Source of the DNA: Microdochium bolleyi
Lineage: Eukaryota; Ascomycota; Sordariomycetes; Xylariales; Microdochiaceae
Reading direction: 5' to 3'
Assembly (NCBI GenBank): GCA_001566295.1
Contig: KQ964250.1
Location: 1,268,595-1,332,594, forward strand
DNA length: 64,000 nucleotides
Below are positions 36,001 to 46,712 of this stretch, piece after piece (within the stretch, counting starts at the first letter, position 1; the number at the start of each line of letters is the position of its first letter). The notes beneath the pieces were generated by a model that saw only the letters and a program-made list of their open reading frames with translations, made no database searches and was not told the origin of the DNA. A program made the position numbers and the translations under genes.

Positions 36001-37157
36001 TTCATGCCGTGCGAGCCACGAGTCTGCAACCATGGGGTGCCCGCAAGCCACATGGCCGCTCGGGGAGTAGCGTGTCTGGGGCATTCGCTGGGGAGCTGAG
36101 AGGGAGGCGAGGGGAGACATGCCACCGTCCCACGATTTGACGGGGTGGCCGCTGTGCTGGAAACTGTGTAATCTTGCACAGCAGGTATGCAGGCCAAGAT
36201 GTTGGGATGGACTGACTGGCCCAGAATACTGCTTGCCAGATGGGCAACTTGACTGGAGATGCTGACCTGACGCAGCAACAAGGCAGAAGCAGTTGAGCAC
36301 ACCACCATGACCGAGGATGCGAGGCGAGGGCGAGGGCGGCAGACAAGGATTGCCCAGAGCTGGGGTAAGGCCAGGGTCTGAGTCGGACACAGTGCCCCTG
36401 TGGACAGCCAGGCACTGTTTCGTGGCTTTCGTTGCCAGTGCCCAGGCGAGCCCAGCCTTGGGCGAACGCGGCGAGGCACCTGCAGCCAGGGCGGTGCAGG
36501 CCAATCATGTGCGGCAGCCCCCGCAGCTGGGACGGTCGGCCCTAGCGCCCGCGCACTGTCCCAGCTCACTGTGCTGGGCGAGCCTCCCGACCTGCCCAGA
36601 TGCCCACATGCAGATGCAAGTGCAGCAGCAGCGCCCGCTCTTTCCCATTCTCCACCCGGTCTCGCCTGCCGCCCGCCCGTCGATTCCTCGCTGCCGCTGC
36701 CGCCTTTGCCCATTCTTCAATACCCACCCGCATCCTTCCTGCCTGTCGCCTTCCAACGTCAGCCCTCTTCCGACCACGATCACGCCCTCCCACGTCGCCC
36801 GCCGCTCTCCTGTCGGCGACAGCACGCCACTCTCGTCGCTGTCGTCCACGCCTACAGCAACCGCCCGCCTGTCTCGACCACCGTGACAACCACCTCGGCA
36901 CGACCGAATCACCCGGCTCGAAAACGCCTGGGACAGGACTCGATCCTCCCGTGAGCGGCTCTCAGTGCCATTACTCGTTCCTTCATCACATGTATTGCGG
37001 CACCGGCGCCCTTCGGAACAGAGACACGACAAGACCTTGGCCCAAGGCAACGACGAAGCGACTCTCATTGTAGGGGGCCGAGGACCAACCCTGGGGACGA
37101 TTTTTCAACGACACCCGATCCTAGAAAACTGGCTTGACACAGCCACCATCACGCATC
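33058..37157. other. 4.1-kb stretch with no supported gene
   Basis: No domain, no joinable exon set and no protein-like frame was found. Long open frames near 35.6-36.9 kb on both strands reflect high GC and have low-complexity Pro/Ser/Ala/Cys-rich translations. From about 36600 the + strand becomes strongly CT-rich, as in the long 5' leaders of fungal transporter genes, and probably includes the promoter and leader of the sugar transporter. Confidence 0.45.
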
Positions 37158-39020
37158 ATGGCGATTGCCATGGGCTGGCAGAAGCCCGACAATGTTGCTG
37201 GCTCATCTGCGCCAGCAATCATGGTCGGCCTTTTCGTCGCCTCGGCTGGCTTGCTCTTTGGTTACGACACAGGGTGAGAACCCACCTCAAACGTCGGCCA
37301 CGTGAGTCTGGAACTAACAGTATGACACACACAAGGTCGATCAACGGTATACTCGCGATGAGGGCATTCATTCGAGATTTCAACACTGGCTACATCAAGC
37401 CCAGCAAAGGAACGGTTAACCTCAGCCCCGGAGAGATTTCGACCGTGGTCGCTATCCTCAGCGCCGGGACATTCGTTGGGGCCCTGATCTCTGCTCCATT
37501 TGGCGACTGGGTCGGCCGACGACATTCCATCATATACTCCACTGGCGTCTTCTGTCTGGGAGTCGTCCTGCAGATCTGTGCGGCGGCCCTTCCGATGATG
37601 GTTGCTGGTCGGTACGTGGTCTGCAATCCTCCTTCTTTTCAGATCTTTAGAACTAATGCCGTTGCCGTGTAGTTTCTTCGCTGGTGTGGGCGTGGGCGCT
37701 ATCTCAGTGCTCGTGCCTTTGTATCAGTCAGAAATGGCGCCAAAGTGGATTCGCGGGACTTTGGTTTGCGCGTATCAACTGTCCATTACCGTCGGTCTTC
37801 TGGCCGCCTCGATCGTGAACCTTTTGACTTCAAACATGACAACCGCAGCTGCTTATCGAATCCCGATCGGACTCCAGTTCTCTTGGGCTGTTGTTTTGGC
37901 GGCCGGTCTCTCAATTCTGCCTGAGACGCCGCGCTACCTCATCAAGAAGGGAAAAAAGCATGAAGCCGGCTTGGCACTAAGTCGCCTCCGAAGACTGGAC
38001 ATCACACACCCCGCGCTCGCCGAAGAACTGGCTGAAATCGAGGCCAACCACGAATACGAGCTGGCTCTTGGCGGCACGTCGTACAAGGATATATTTACAG
38101 GATCGCCCTACCTGGGCCGACGTTTGTTGACCGGTTGCCTGCTTCAGATGTTGCAACAACTTACCGGCATCAACTTCATCATGTATTACGGCACGACTTT
38201 CTTCGAAGGAGCTGGAGTCAGCGATCCTTTCGTCATCTCGCTGGTACTCAATGTCATCAACGTAGTGACCACACTTCCAGGCTTGGTCGTTGTCGAGAGC
38301 TGGGGTCGTCGGAAGCTGTTGATCGTTGGTGCCATCGGCATGGCAGTCTGCCAGCTGACGATCGCAATATTCTCGACAGTGGTCGGGGACACCTCGAACA
38401 GCGCGTCACAGTCCGCCTCCAAGATCCTCATCGCCTTCATCGCCATCTTTATCTTCTTTTACGCCTCCTCATGGGGACCAGTGGCGTGGGTTGTTACTTC
38501 TGAGATCTATCCTCTCAAGGTGCGCGCCAAGTCCATGTCGATTTCCACAGCCTCCAACTGGCTTCTCAATTTCGGCATTGCGTTCGGAACACCATACATG
38601 GTGGAAGGCGGTGTAGGGTACGCCGACCTTGGCTCGAAGGTCTTCTATGTGTGGGGCGCCTTCTGTATCATCGCGGCGGTCTTTGTCTATGCCATGATAT
38701 ACGAGACGAGCAAAATCAGTCTCGAGCAGATTGACGAAATGTACGAGCGAGTGGACGTTGCGTGGAAGAGCAAGAAGTTTGAGCCTGCATGGAGCTTCCA
38801 GGCTCTGCGGGAGGACAATCTGGCCAGCGCCAATGCCAACCTCAACACTACGCCAATGCCGCCACATGAGCTGCAGCCAGCGCGAACAGGATCGAGCACT
38901 GGCGGAAGTGTGCAGACCACCAACACCAACGGCGCGAGCGCCTCGTCAGACGAGACGAGGACGGAAGAAGACAAGATAATACGGCAGATGGGCATGAGCA
39001 ATGTGGATTTCAGCTATTGA
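37158..39020 (+). CDS. MFS sugar transporter (hexose-porter family)
   Basis: Plasma-membrane proton-coupled or facilitated monosaccharide transporter of the sugar-porter family. Three exons, 37158-37273, 37336-37611 and 37673-39020, give 579 aa. The first acceptor is the less common AAG, with a CTAAC branch about 20 nt upstream. Family signatures: LLFGYDTGSINGIL in TM1, GDWVGRRHS after TM2 (GRR motif), PETPRYLIKKGK after TM6, QQLTGINFIMYY in TM7, ESWGRRKLL between TM8 and TM9, and WGPVAWVVTSEIYPLKVRAK around TM10. Twelve transmembrane segments are expected. The C-terminal tail of about 100 residues is hydrophilic and Ser/Thr/Asn-rich and ends TRTEEDKIIRQMGMSNVDFSY. The tail is not long enough to mark it as a Snf3/Rgt2-type sensor. 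Substrate cannot be told from sequence alone. Confidence 0.93.
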
Positions 39021-39896
39021 GCCCTGCCACGATATTGTTCTGGCTTCGGCATCTTGGCTTCGCATATCATTTTACTGGCTTTTCAGCGTCGGAGTTTGAC
39101 GTTTTGGAGTTTCAATCCACTGTTTGTACGGAAATACGGGACGGTTTGGAAATTTGGCCCAGATAAGGGAATACTTTTTGATGATTTCGCTACGATATCC
39201 AACGGGAGCATGCCGGCGCTACCCTTTGTTGAGATGGGTCTTTTGGTCATCATCATCACGCTACTATATATCAGACCCGGCTTTTCATGGGGCATCTTCC
39301 ATATGGGCGCTCACAAAATATGACTCTTCGGAGATTTGAATGTGCACATGATTTTGGTTTGCCGTTGCGCAAGCTTGTGATCGAATGAGACCGGGAACTC
39401 GCCGCATTGCCACTTGGACCAAAGAAACGAGGCACTTTTGGGATGTGATCCCCGATCTTCCGAACACACCCATGCCCGGCGTATACATATAGACAGGAGG
39501 TTGCTCGAGCGCAAGCCGGTTCACTCTGTGCAAGCGTGCTTTATACATCGCTTGCTCCAGCGACTTTCATACGTGTTCGAGTATTCGAGGCGTGGTTTTG
39601 ATGAGCCATCAAAAGTGCTTTTCTCAAATGTACACCTAGAATGCCCTGGTCCTGCATGCCATGCCATTTTTTCCACCCTCGAGTGCATCGAGCCACACCA
39701 CACCAAACGACATGGGATCCGTACTTGCCGGGCGGACGCCCCAAGCTGGTCTTCGTGGACTATACACATGTCATGTGCCAGGCCTACACCGAAGCGCGTC
39801 GTATGCCAGAAGTCATCCCTGTTGGGGTTTCCATGCCACGGACGAGCAGCAGCCGAATCCATTACTCTGGGGGATTTCTCAGAAACACACATTGCC
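39021..39896. other. Intergenic between sugar transporter and metacaspase (convergent ends)
   Basis: No supported coding frame. AT-richer 3' untranslated sequence for both genes. Confidence 0.5.
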
Positions 39897-41535
39897 TCAC
39901 ATGATGAAGAGCAGATTCGTGTCTGAACCAAGGTGGCATCGTTAGTTCACACCCTTTTTGACATCTCGTCATTGCCATAAAACGCATGTGGAAAAAAGGG
40001 AGGAGGAAGCTGGACGTACCAAGCGGGTGACTGCATGATAGCTGCGGCTTCTGGGAGTAGTCTTTCTCGAGGATGTCTCTGATGCTGTTGAGCAGCTCGA
40101 CGTAACTCTGCTGTGGATCCTGCTTGAGGGCGCGGATGAAGGCGTATGACATGGCGCCGGTGGCCTGGGCGTTGATGGTCGCGTCGGCACTAAGACGAGA
40201 AAAAAAAACCGAGTGTTAGTTTGTGTGTGTGTGCGTGTGTGTGTGTGTGTGTGAGAAAGAGAGAGAGAGAGAGAGAAATTGCAACCCTGCAGGGCAGGCC
40301 TAGGGAGTGATTCTTTTTTGGAGGCGTGGAACTCACGAGGTCTGATCATCCTTGCTTCCCGACCACATGATGACATCAGCCGACGATGTGCGGGTCGCAA
40401 TAGTCTTCTGGTGCCCGGAGTTGCCGTTCATGGCGGTCTTGGCCAGGCCGAAAATGCCCTTAGCCATTCCAGCCATGTCGCCCGACGCGTACGAGGTGAA
40501 GGCGCCGAGCAGGCCCTTGCCGGCTTCCGCGGCCAAGTTGGGCTCCTTGAGGACACCCTTTGTCGAATATACGTAAGGCAGGTCCATGGTGGTGGCCGAG
40601 TGGCACGAGTCGAAAATGGCCGTCAGCCGCACACCCTGTGGGAGCGAGCGAACCATGATGGCGTGGATCTCGTCGTCGACGATGTGGCCGGCGTTCTTAA
40701 AGTCGACCGGGTAGATGACCTCGTCGTAGCCGTCGTCCTCATCTCCGTCGAGATCCTCAGTCTGGCCGCCGTGGCCGGAGTAGTGGAAGAACAACGAGTC
40801 GTTGGGCCGGGCGTCCTTGACGAGCCACTGCATGGCGCGAATCATGTTGGCCCTGGTCGGCTGCATGATGGGGTCGCGCGCGTCGTCGGTGAGGATGATG
40901 GTGTCCTCGGGCTTGTAGTTGTATCGCTCGAAGAGGAAGGTGGAAAGGTTCTTGGTGTCGTTGATGCAGCCGCGCAGCTCGCCATTCTGGCCGAAGTAGT
41001 TGATGCCAATGAGCAGGGCTTTCCGCTTGCCGGTACAGTTCGAGTACTGGAAGGTGTAGCCTTCGGGCGCGCCCTGGCCGAAGTTCTGCGGCTGGTTCGG
41101 CGGCGGAGGTCCGCCTCGGTGAGGCTGGCCGTAGCCGCCTACGGGACCCTGATTGTTATTCGGGTAGCCGTAGGAGTCGTAGCCCTGAGGCGGAGGGTGT
41201 TGAGGCGGAGGGTAGCGATTGCCGCCGCCACCGCCGCCGTACTGCTGGGGAGGAGGACCACCGCCATAGTGCTGAGGCGGAGGTTGCCCGTATGGCCCGG
41301 GAGGAGGAGCTGGGCTGCCGTACTGGTAGGGAGCCGGGCTTCCGTACTGCTGGGGAGGAGGGCCGCCGTACTGCTGCTGGGGAGGAGGTCCGCCGTACTG
41401 CTGCTGAGGAGGACCGCCGTATTGCTGGGGGGGAGGAGGGCCGCCGTGGTAGTAGCCGCCCTGGGGAGGAGGGTAGCCGCCGTAGCCACCACCGCCGCCC
41501 TGGCTGTAGCTGCCAGCGCCGGGGTATCCGGACAT
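39897..41535 (-). CDS. casA: Type I metacaspase
   Basis: Caspase-fold cysteine protease (clan CD, C14) cleaving after Arg/Lys, involved in stress-induced death and clearance of protein aggregates. Three exons on the minus strand: 41535-40337, 40189-40020 and a 26-nt last exon 39922-39897, giving 464 aa. The terminal exon was placed because it completes the family C-terminus SHPLDTNLLFIM. Residues 1 to about 155 form a Pro/Gln/Gly/Tyr-rich prodomain with repeated QQYGGPPP units. The p20 domain begins at KALLIGINYFGQ. The catalytic dyad is His255 in SGHGG and Cys311 in DSCHSA. Acidic residues around EDLDGDEDDGYDE belong to the calcium-responsive loop region. The protein appears full length and active. 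No in-frame ATG exists upstream of 41535. It diverges from the WW-domain gene. Confidence 0.95.
40222..40276. repeat. GT/GA microsatellite inside metacaspase intron 1
   Basis: An imperfect GT repeat (40222-40252) is followed directly by a GA repeat (40256-40276) within the intron 40190-40336. On the coding (minus) strand this reads as TC then CA repeats ending just before the AACTAAC branch point and the T-rich acceptor. Confidence 0.9.
41220..41500 (-). repeat. Coding repeats of the metacaspase prodomain
   Basis: Degenerate tandem units encoding PPPQQ(Q)YGG and related PQ/G/Y peptides occupy the N-terminal prodomain of the metacaspase. Copy number is likely to vary between strains. Confidence 0.7.
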
Positions 41536-42832
41536 TGGAGTCGTGGGTTGAGAGGCCTCGGGGAGTGGTCGGGGTCTGGTGGGTGTATGTTGGAGGGCGC
41601 AGACCGGCTGCAGCAAGGTGAAGCTGTCGTGAGACGCAGAGTGGGAGGAGGAGCGTGGTTGTCTGTGAGGATGCAAAGTTCTGGCCGCGCGCAGGGCGCT
41701 CTGGGTCTGGACAGCGAAGGCCGCAGAGTTGCGAGCCACGAGCTAGAGGAGCCGCGTATCCGATGCGGCCTCGTCGCGGGCCACAGCACGACGCTAGGCT
41801 GCCTGACACATGGTGAAGGTGGGGGGAGGGGGGGGGGGGCTTACAGGTGCCCCGCGCCACGGCATCCACGGGTCCTTGGCGGCTACCCGTCCTCCAAGCC
41901 AAGGGTCCCCCCCTCCCCTGTCCAGTTGCTGCAACAGTCCTGGCGCATCACTGTTCTGTCCTTCGACGGACACGCAGCTTGCGACATGCAGCCCTGGCCT
42001 TGACTCGACCAACATGTGCGTACACATAGATGCGCGTCATCTGCAGGATCAGTCTGCACGCCGTCGCGAGCCAGCTGGCCAGCCTTGCGGACACACTTTG
42101 CCGGCATCCCATATAGGGTGCCTAGCTACTAAGTATCTATAGCTGTGTGTTGATCGACACTGAAACCCTCCGGCCAGTGCAACGTACGGAGTAGGGCCTT
42201 GCCGCTTTGCCGTTCTCCTGCATGGCCCTTCAGCCAGCCAGGCAAGGATCAGGCAGCCCTGGGCATGCCCGCGAGGCCTGCATGCCAATGCTGACTGCTG
42301 ACTATTCTGCCATACCAGGTGCGTCAAGGCAAGCTAGAAACAGACAGAAAGTGCCTCAGTTCCGCCCGGGACCACCATACAGAGATGCAGATTTAGCTTT
42401 AAGCTCCCTGGCCAAGCAGTGCGCTAGAAGGCCGATGTTGTGTGGTAGGAACCCCCCGCCCGGGCATGGATGCTTGTCGTTCGGGCCAGCCCGTTGCCCG
42501 CCGGAATGTCCACCTGGGCATTGTTCTGGGCTGGGCTCCCGAAACCCGTCTGCTGCTATCGCTGCTTGCTCATGACTGCCTGGTGGGATGAGCTGTTCCT
42601 GCCAAGACGGCCGTCTCACAAGCCAGCCGTTGTTGCTCCGGACGCTTGCACCCGTGGCAGAGGAGGGTCCTGAGCAGCCCCTCACTACCTCTGCGGCTCC
42701 TGCTCACTTCGACTTCTCGGTGCTCTCTCAAACTCTTGTCTGCAGGCGATCCTCAGACCAACCTCAGCATCGTTGTCCCGTCTTCTTCCACGACTTGTCG
42801 TCCTACACAGTGTCCACTCCGTAGCTCGCAAC
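41536..42832. promoter_or_regulatory. Divergent promoter region of metacaspase and WW-domain gene
   Basis: 1.3 kb between oppositely oriented start codons. It holds a 12-base G run following a 6-base G run (41821-41839), Pro/Ser-biased open frames that are not convincing genes, and CT-rich sequence immediately before the WW gene start. Confidence 0.5.
41821..41839 (+). repeat. G-run tract between casA and the WW gene
   Basis: Six G, one A, then twelve G in a row. Such a tract can form a G-quadruplex on the + strand and is a common site of sequencing or replication slippage. It lies about 290 bp upstream of the metacaspase start. Confidence 0.7.
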
Positions 42833-43899
42833 ATGTCGTTCTTCAGCACCATCACCAGCAGGCTCGACGACCTGAATCTGGGTGGTTCCAAGAAGCCAGA
42901 GGGTAGTACCCGCCACGCCTTTTCACTTTCCTCATACCGAGGCTTCTCCGTTCGCATGCTGACCCCGACTCCCTTCCAGAGCATCCGCCGCAGCAATACT
43001 CCAGCCGTGACTACGGCTACAGCAACAACGGCGCGCCATCGCAGCAGTATCAATCACAGCCCCCACCTCAGGGCCAGTACCAATCGCCTCCACCTCAGCA
43101 GCACTATCAGTCATCCCCGCCGCCGCAGGGACAGTACCAGTCACCTCCGCCGTCTTCTTCAGGCCCAGTGTACACACCTCCTGTTGGACGCCCGCCCATT
43201 CCTGAAGGCTGGACGCCGCAGTTCGACCAGCAGCAGCAGCGGTGGTACTATTACGAGCACGCTGCGGGCCGCTCCCAGTGGGAGGCTCCTGGCTACCAGC
43301 ACCACGCCACAGGCGATCCCCGCGGCCACGATGCCCCTCTAGGCGGCTACCAGGGCGGTGGGCAGTTCTACGGCCAGGCCGGCCCCAACGGGCCGCAGAG
43401 CTACGACCACGACCGCGGCAGCGGCGGCGGCAACAACCCGTACGGGGAAAGCAGCGGCAAGAAGAAGAATGGCAGCAGTGGCATGCTTCTTGCTGCGGGA
43501 GGCGGTCTTGCTGCAGGAGTGGTTGGTGGCGCGCTACTTGCTAACGCGCTGGGTGAGTTCTCCTTCCCTTGTCGCCGATGGTCCCATCGAAGACCTTCGT
43601 CCCAGACTAACCTAGGAGATCCAGCGGACGACTCTTCCGACGACGAGCACCACCACCACCATTACTACACGGAACAAAGCGCTCCCGCTGCAGCGCCCGT
43701 CTATGAGCCGGCTTACAATGCAGAGGGTGAGTACGTCGACGCCAGCGACCGCGAGTCCGTGGCGTCCGCGCGCGAGCGGTACGAGGCGGCACATAGGGCA
43801 GCGCAGGACTCGGACGCGAGCAGCAGCGAGGAGGAGGAGCTTGAGGAGGCGAGAGAGGAGTACTACGAGGAGTACGAGGAGGCTTATGAGGACGACTGA
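42833..43899 (+). CDS. WW-domain protein with glycine-rich hydrophobic segment and acidic tail
   Basis: Function unknown; the WW domain predicts binding to Pro-rich ligands. Three exons, 42833-42902, 42980-43552 and 43625-43899, give 305 aa. The N-terminus MSFFSTITSRLDDLNLGG could form an amphipathic helix. Residues about 28-110 are Gln/Pro/Tyr/Ser-rich with repeated QYQSPPP units. One WW domain follows (PIPEGWTPQFDQQQQRWYYY, then GRSQWEAP), with both signature Trp residues. Next comes a Gly/Asn-rich stretch, then a hydrophobic Gly/Ala segment (MLLAAGGGLAAGVVGGALLANAL) that could insert in a membrane or form a glycine zipper. The tail is His- and then Asp/Glu-rich. The last intron has a second possible acceptor at 43615, also in frame, which would add three residues; 43624 was preferred for branch-point spacing. 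Confidence 0.85.
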
Positions 43900-44240
43900 G
43901 CAGAGGGAAGGGAAATCTTGTGACTGCATCGGGGCCAAGGAGGGTTTCATCCGCCTCGACTCCATGTCTCGCTGCTCACGAGCAAAGCCTTTGTGCCCCA
44001 TCTCAGTGGCGGAGCTTCCCGAGGGTCGCGAAAGTTTTACGATGTGATGAATAGTTCTTCCTGCTTACCGGACAATAGAATATGCCTCTTTGTCTCTATC
44101 TATAACGTAGCGTGGGTTTACATGTTTATGCTGATGCTGGAGTCGAGAATCTATACATGCCAACTCGACACACGAAGATAACCAATCAATCGTTCAGCGA
44201 CAGCCCTCCTCATCACCACCATCATTACTGCCGCCATCAC
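43900..44240. other. Convergent 3' region
   Basis: 341 bp between the stop codons of the WW-domain gene (+) and the MFS gene (-). 3' untranslated sequence only. Confidence 0.6.
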
Positions 44241-46082
44241 TCATGGCCCCAGGCTGTCCCCTCCCACCGACCCTTGCGGCACCCTGAACAGGAACACAAT
44301 CCCCGTCGCAACGACCATGTACGCCGCGGCTACCAGGAACGGCAGCCCGATCCAGGCCCCGCCAAGGTCGATCCCCGTCTTGAGCGCCTGGCTGAAGAGC
44401 GGGCCCGCGACCATGAGCCCGACCTGCTCGAGCAGGCCGAGCATGGTGTTGAGCATGCCGACGTGGTGCGGCTCGACGAGGGCGTTGAGCAGGCTGCGCA
44501 CGGCGACGGCCATGCCGCCGGCGAGACCGAAGACCACGAGGCCGACAGAGAGAGTGGCCGGGTCCGGGGCGAGGGCGATGAGCAGGGCGCCGAGGATGCC
44601 GCACACACCCGTGCCGCGGGCGATGAGAACGTCCTTGTGGATAGGCGCGAGGGAGAAGGTGTTTGTGAGTAGGGAGGAGATTGCGGGGAGGAGGAAGAGG
44701 GAGTTGGCGAGATTGGAGCCGCTGCGGATCGAGAGGAGGAATGCGCCCTGTTTCCCTCCGGGCCGGTTAGTTGGGTAGGTGGACAGAGTGAAGGGGAATG
44801 GTTCGGGCGCTAGAGCTGGGGGTGGAAGTGGGAGCGGGAGCAGGAGTGGGAGGGAGAGGAGAGGATGGATGGGGGGTTTGCGTACCTGGCTCCAGCTCCA
44901 GTTGAATTTCTTGGTGGTGAACTGCAGGAGCAGTAACCGCACGACCTTGCTGAGCACGACGAAGACGAGGGACAGCATGAGGAAAAGCAGGCCCTGGTTC
45001 ACGACGGCAAAGTCGCGGACCTCGTCGGCGCTGTGCCGCAGCTGCCGCTTCACTCTGGAGGTGAGAGGTTCGAGCGAATCATCCTTGGCGAATGTGGCGG
45101 CGGCGTCGTCCAGGGCCTCGCCATCTCCGAGCGTGCCCTCGAGTCGATCGGCCAGCCTCCTGATCTCGAGCGTCTCAGGCACCACACAGCACAGGACGTT
45201 GGCAAAAATCCAGAGCCCCAGGCCGAGCAGCATGCAGAGCCAGCTGCTCTTGAGCATGACGGCGCCGGCGAGAGGTCCCGAGACGAGCTCCGCGACGGCA
45301 AAGGCCGCGCCGAACTGGAAGAAGACGGTCGCGCGGTCCTCGACGGGCACGACGTCGGCGATCAAGGTGTAGGCCATGGCCGAGGCGACCATCGTGGACC
45401 CGCCGATCAGGGCGAAGACGGGCCCGATGAGGATGACCTCGGGGGCGAAGACGCTAGGGGCGTATACTGGGTGGGAGGAGCGGGAGGAGGTCAGACTTTG
45501 TTGGTCGCTAGGAGGTCGCCATCTCAGTGTCAGGGCAGACTTACAGACTAGGATCATGAAGACAATGTACAAGGTATAACCGGCGAGCGAGAGCACGAGC
45601 ACCGGCCTGCGGCCCCATTTGTCTGCTAGGAGACCATACGGAATCGCGCCGATGATGCCTTTACAGTGGTGTTAGCAGTGTTGACAGCTCCGCTAGCGTA
45701 CGCAGCCCATTGAGCTCCGCAGGGAGGATGGCTGACCTGGGATGCACTCGGCCGTGAGCTGCCAGCCCTGCAACATGGCCAGCCGGCCCTGGACCTCTGG
45801 GCCTTTGCAGACACTGTAGTCGCCGCCATCGCGGAGGCCTGGGTGCTCGGCGTGGCAGATATTGAGCTCGGCGATGGCGGTCGAGGCCGGAATAAACAGG
45901 CCGACGGCGATCTCAATGATGAAGATGATGACGAAGCACAGGAACAGCACTGTCCGCCGGTAGGCTTTCCTCAGGTCGTCGGGGCTGGTGCCTGTGTAGG
46001 CTGTGGCCAGCAAGGGCGTCTGCTCCGTCGCCGCCGAGTCCTGTGCATGGTCGCGCGCCGCGCGGTCAACATTCGTGGCCAT
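44241..46082 (-). CDS. MFS transporter, drug/metabolite efflux type
   Basis: Membrane transporter of the major facilitator superfamily; substrate unknown. Four exons on the minus strand: 46082-45737, 45658-45545, 45466-44886 and 44747-44241, giving 515 aa. The start at 46082 has a good context (CCACAATGG). The first 45 residues are cytoplasmic and contain an EQTPLLA dileucine-like signal. TM1 follows at VLFLCFVIIFIIEIAVGLF. Motif A between TM2 and TM3 is GAIPYGLLADKWGRRPVL, split by the first intron. A second half starts after a charged central loop (about residues 225-275), with about twelve segments in total. The short C-terminal tail is hydrophilic. It lies next to a cyclase-like hydrolase and a Baeyer-Villiger monooxygenase, which suggests import or export of their substrate or product; that is inference. 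Whether it is a polyamine or drug or siderophore carrier cannot be told. Confidence 0.88.
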
Positions 46083-46712
46083 TGTGGTTGTCTCGTGCAG
46101 GCGTCTGGGCAGACCGTGATGCCGCCGCTCCAGCACGACGAGTTGGACGACTCAAGGAGACATTGGAAAGACTGAGGATGAATGTCTCTAGCAACATCCT
46201 GCTTAAAGAAGAAACAGAGTGACCAGTCTGATGATGGTATCCCTGCCTGGACTCTCAACGCCGGCTTACATGCTCCACCCAGTCAGAGCTGACGAATCGG
46301 AGCGGGCAGAGGATCGGAGTGCAGCAGGCCCAACTCCGAAGGCATTCCCGGATACCACCACGATAAGCTGCTCCGGCTTCATCAAGATAGGGTACCTAAG
46401 CGTATCTAGGGTACGCGTGCCTTCCCTGAGCAGCTTGCAGGATTGGGTCAATGACAATCGAGACTGTCTTTTCCCAGTAGGGTCGCGAGCTACAACTGTA
46501 CTGAGCCATGGGGCAGTGCATCGTGGCTGCCAATGCCATCAAAGCCACCCGCCAGCACCTGTGACCCTCATCCACGACGCGGAACTGCCAAATACAGGAA
46601 CGCCCATACGCAAGAGCTTTTCGAGCCGCCATGATCTGCTCCTGCCATTCAACTCCATGATTCGCAGACAAGGGGAGCCATCGATCACGCTGTGCACGCT
46701 CAGAGTGCCCGC
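46083..46712. other. Intergenic upstream of MFS gene
   Basis: Promoter region of the MFS gene and 3' side of the cyclase-like gene. It contains GGGTACCTAAG near 46389. No supported coding frame. Confidence 0.5.

Noticed and set aside
35607..36713. 368-codon minus-strand frame in the 33-37 kb gap
   Set aside because: No domain, Pro/Ser/Ala/Trp/Cys-rich composition typical of GC-rich non-coding DNA, and equally long frames overlap it on the other strand.
41536..41739. N-terminal extension of the metacaspase frame
   Set aside because: There is no ATG in this extension, and MSGYPG at 41535 is the usual family start.
40279..42003. 574-codon open frame on the + strand over the metacaspase gene
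   Set aside because: It lies antisense to the metacaspase, whose motifs, splice sites and C-terminus are certain. The antisense translation is Val/Leu/Arg low complexity from the Pro/Gln-rich prodomain.
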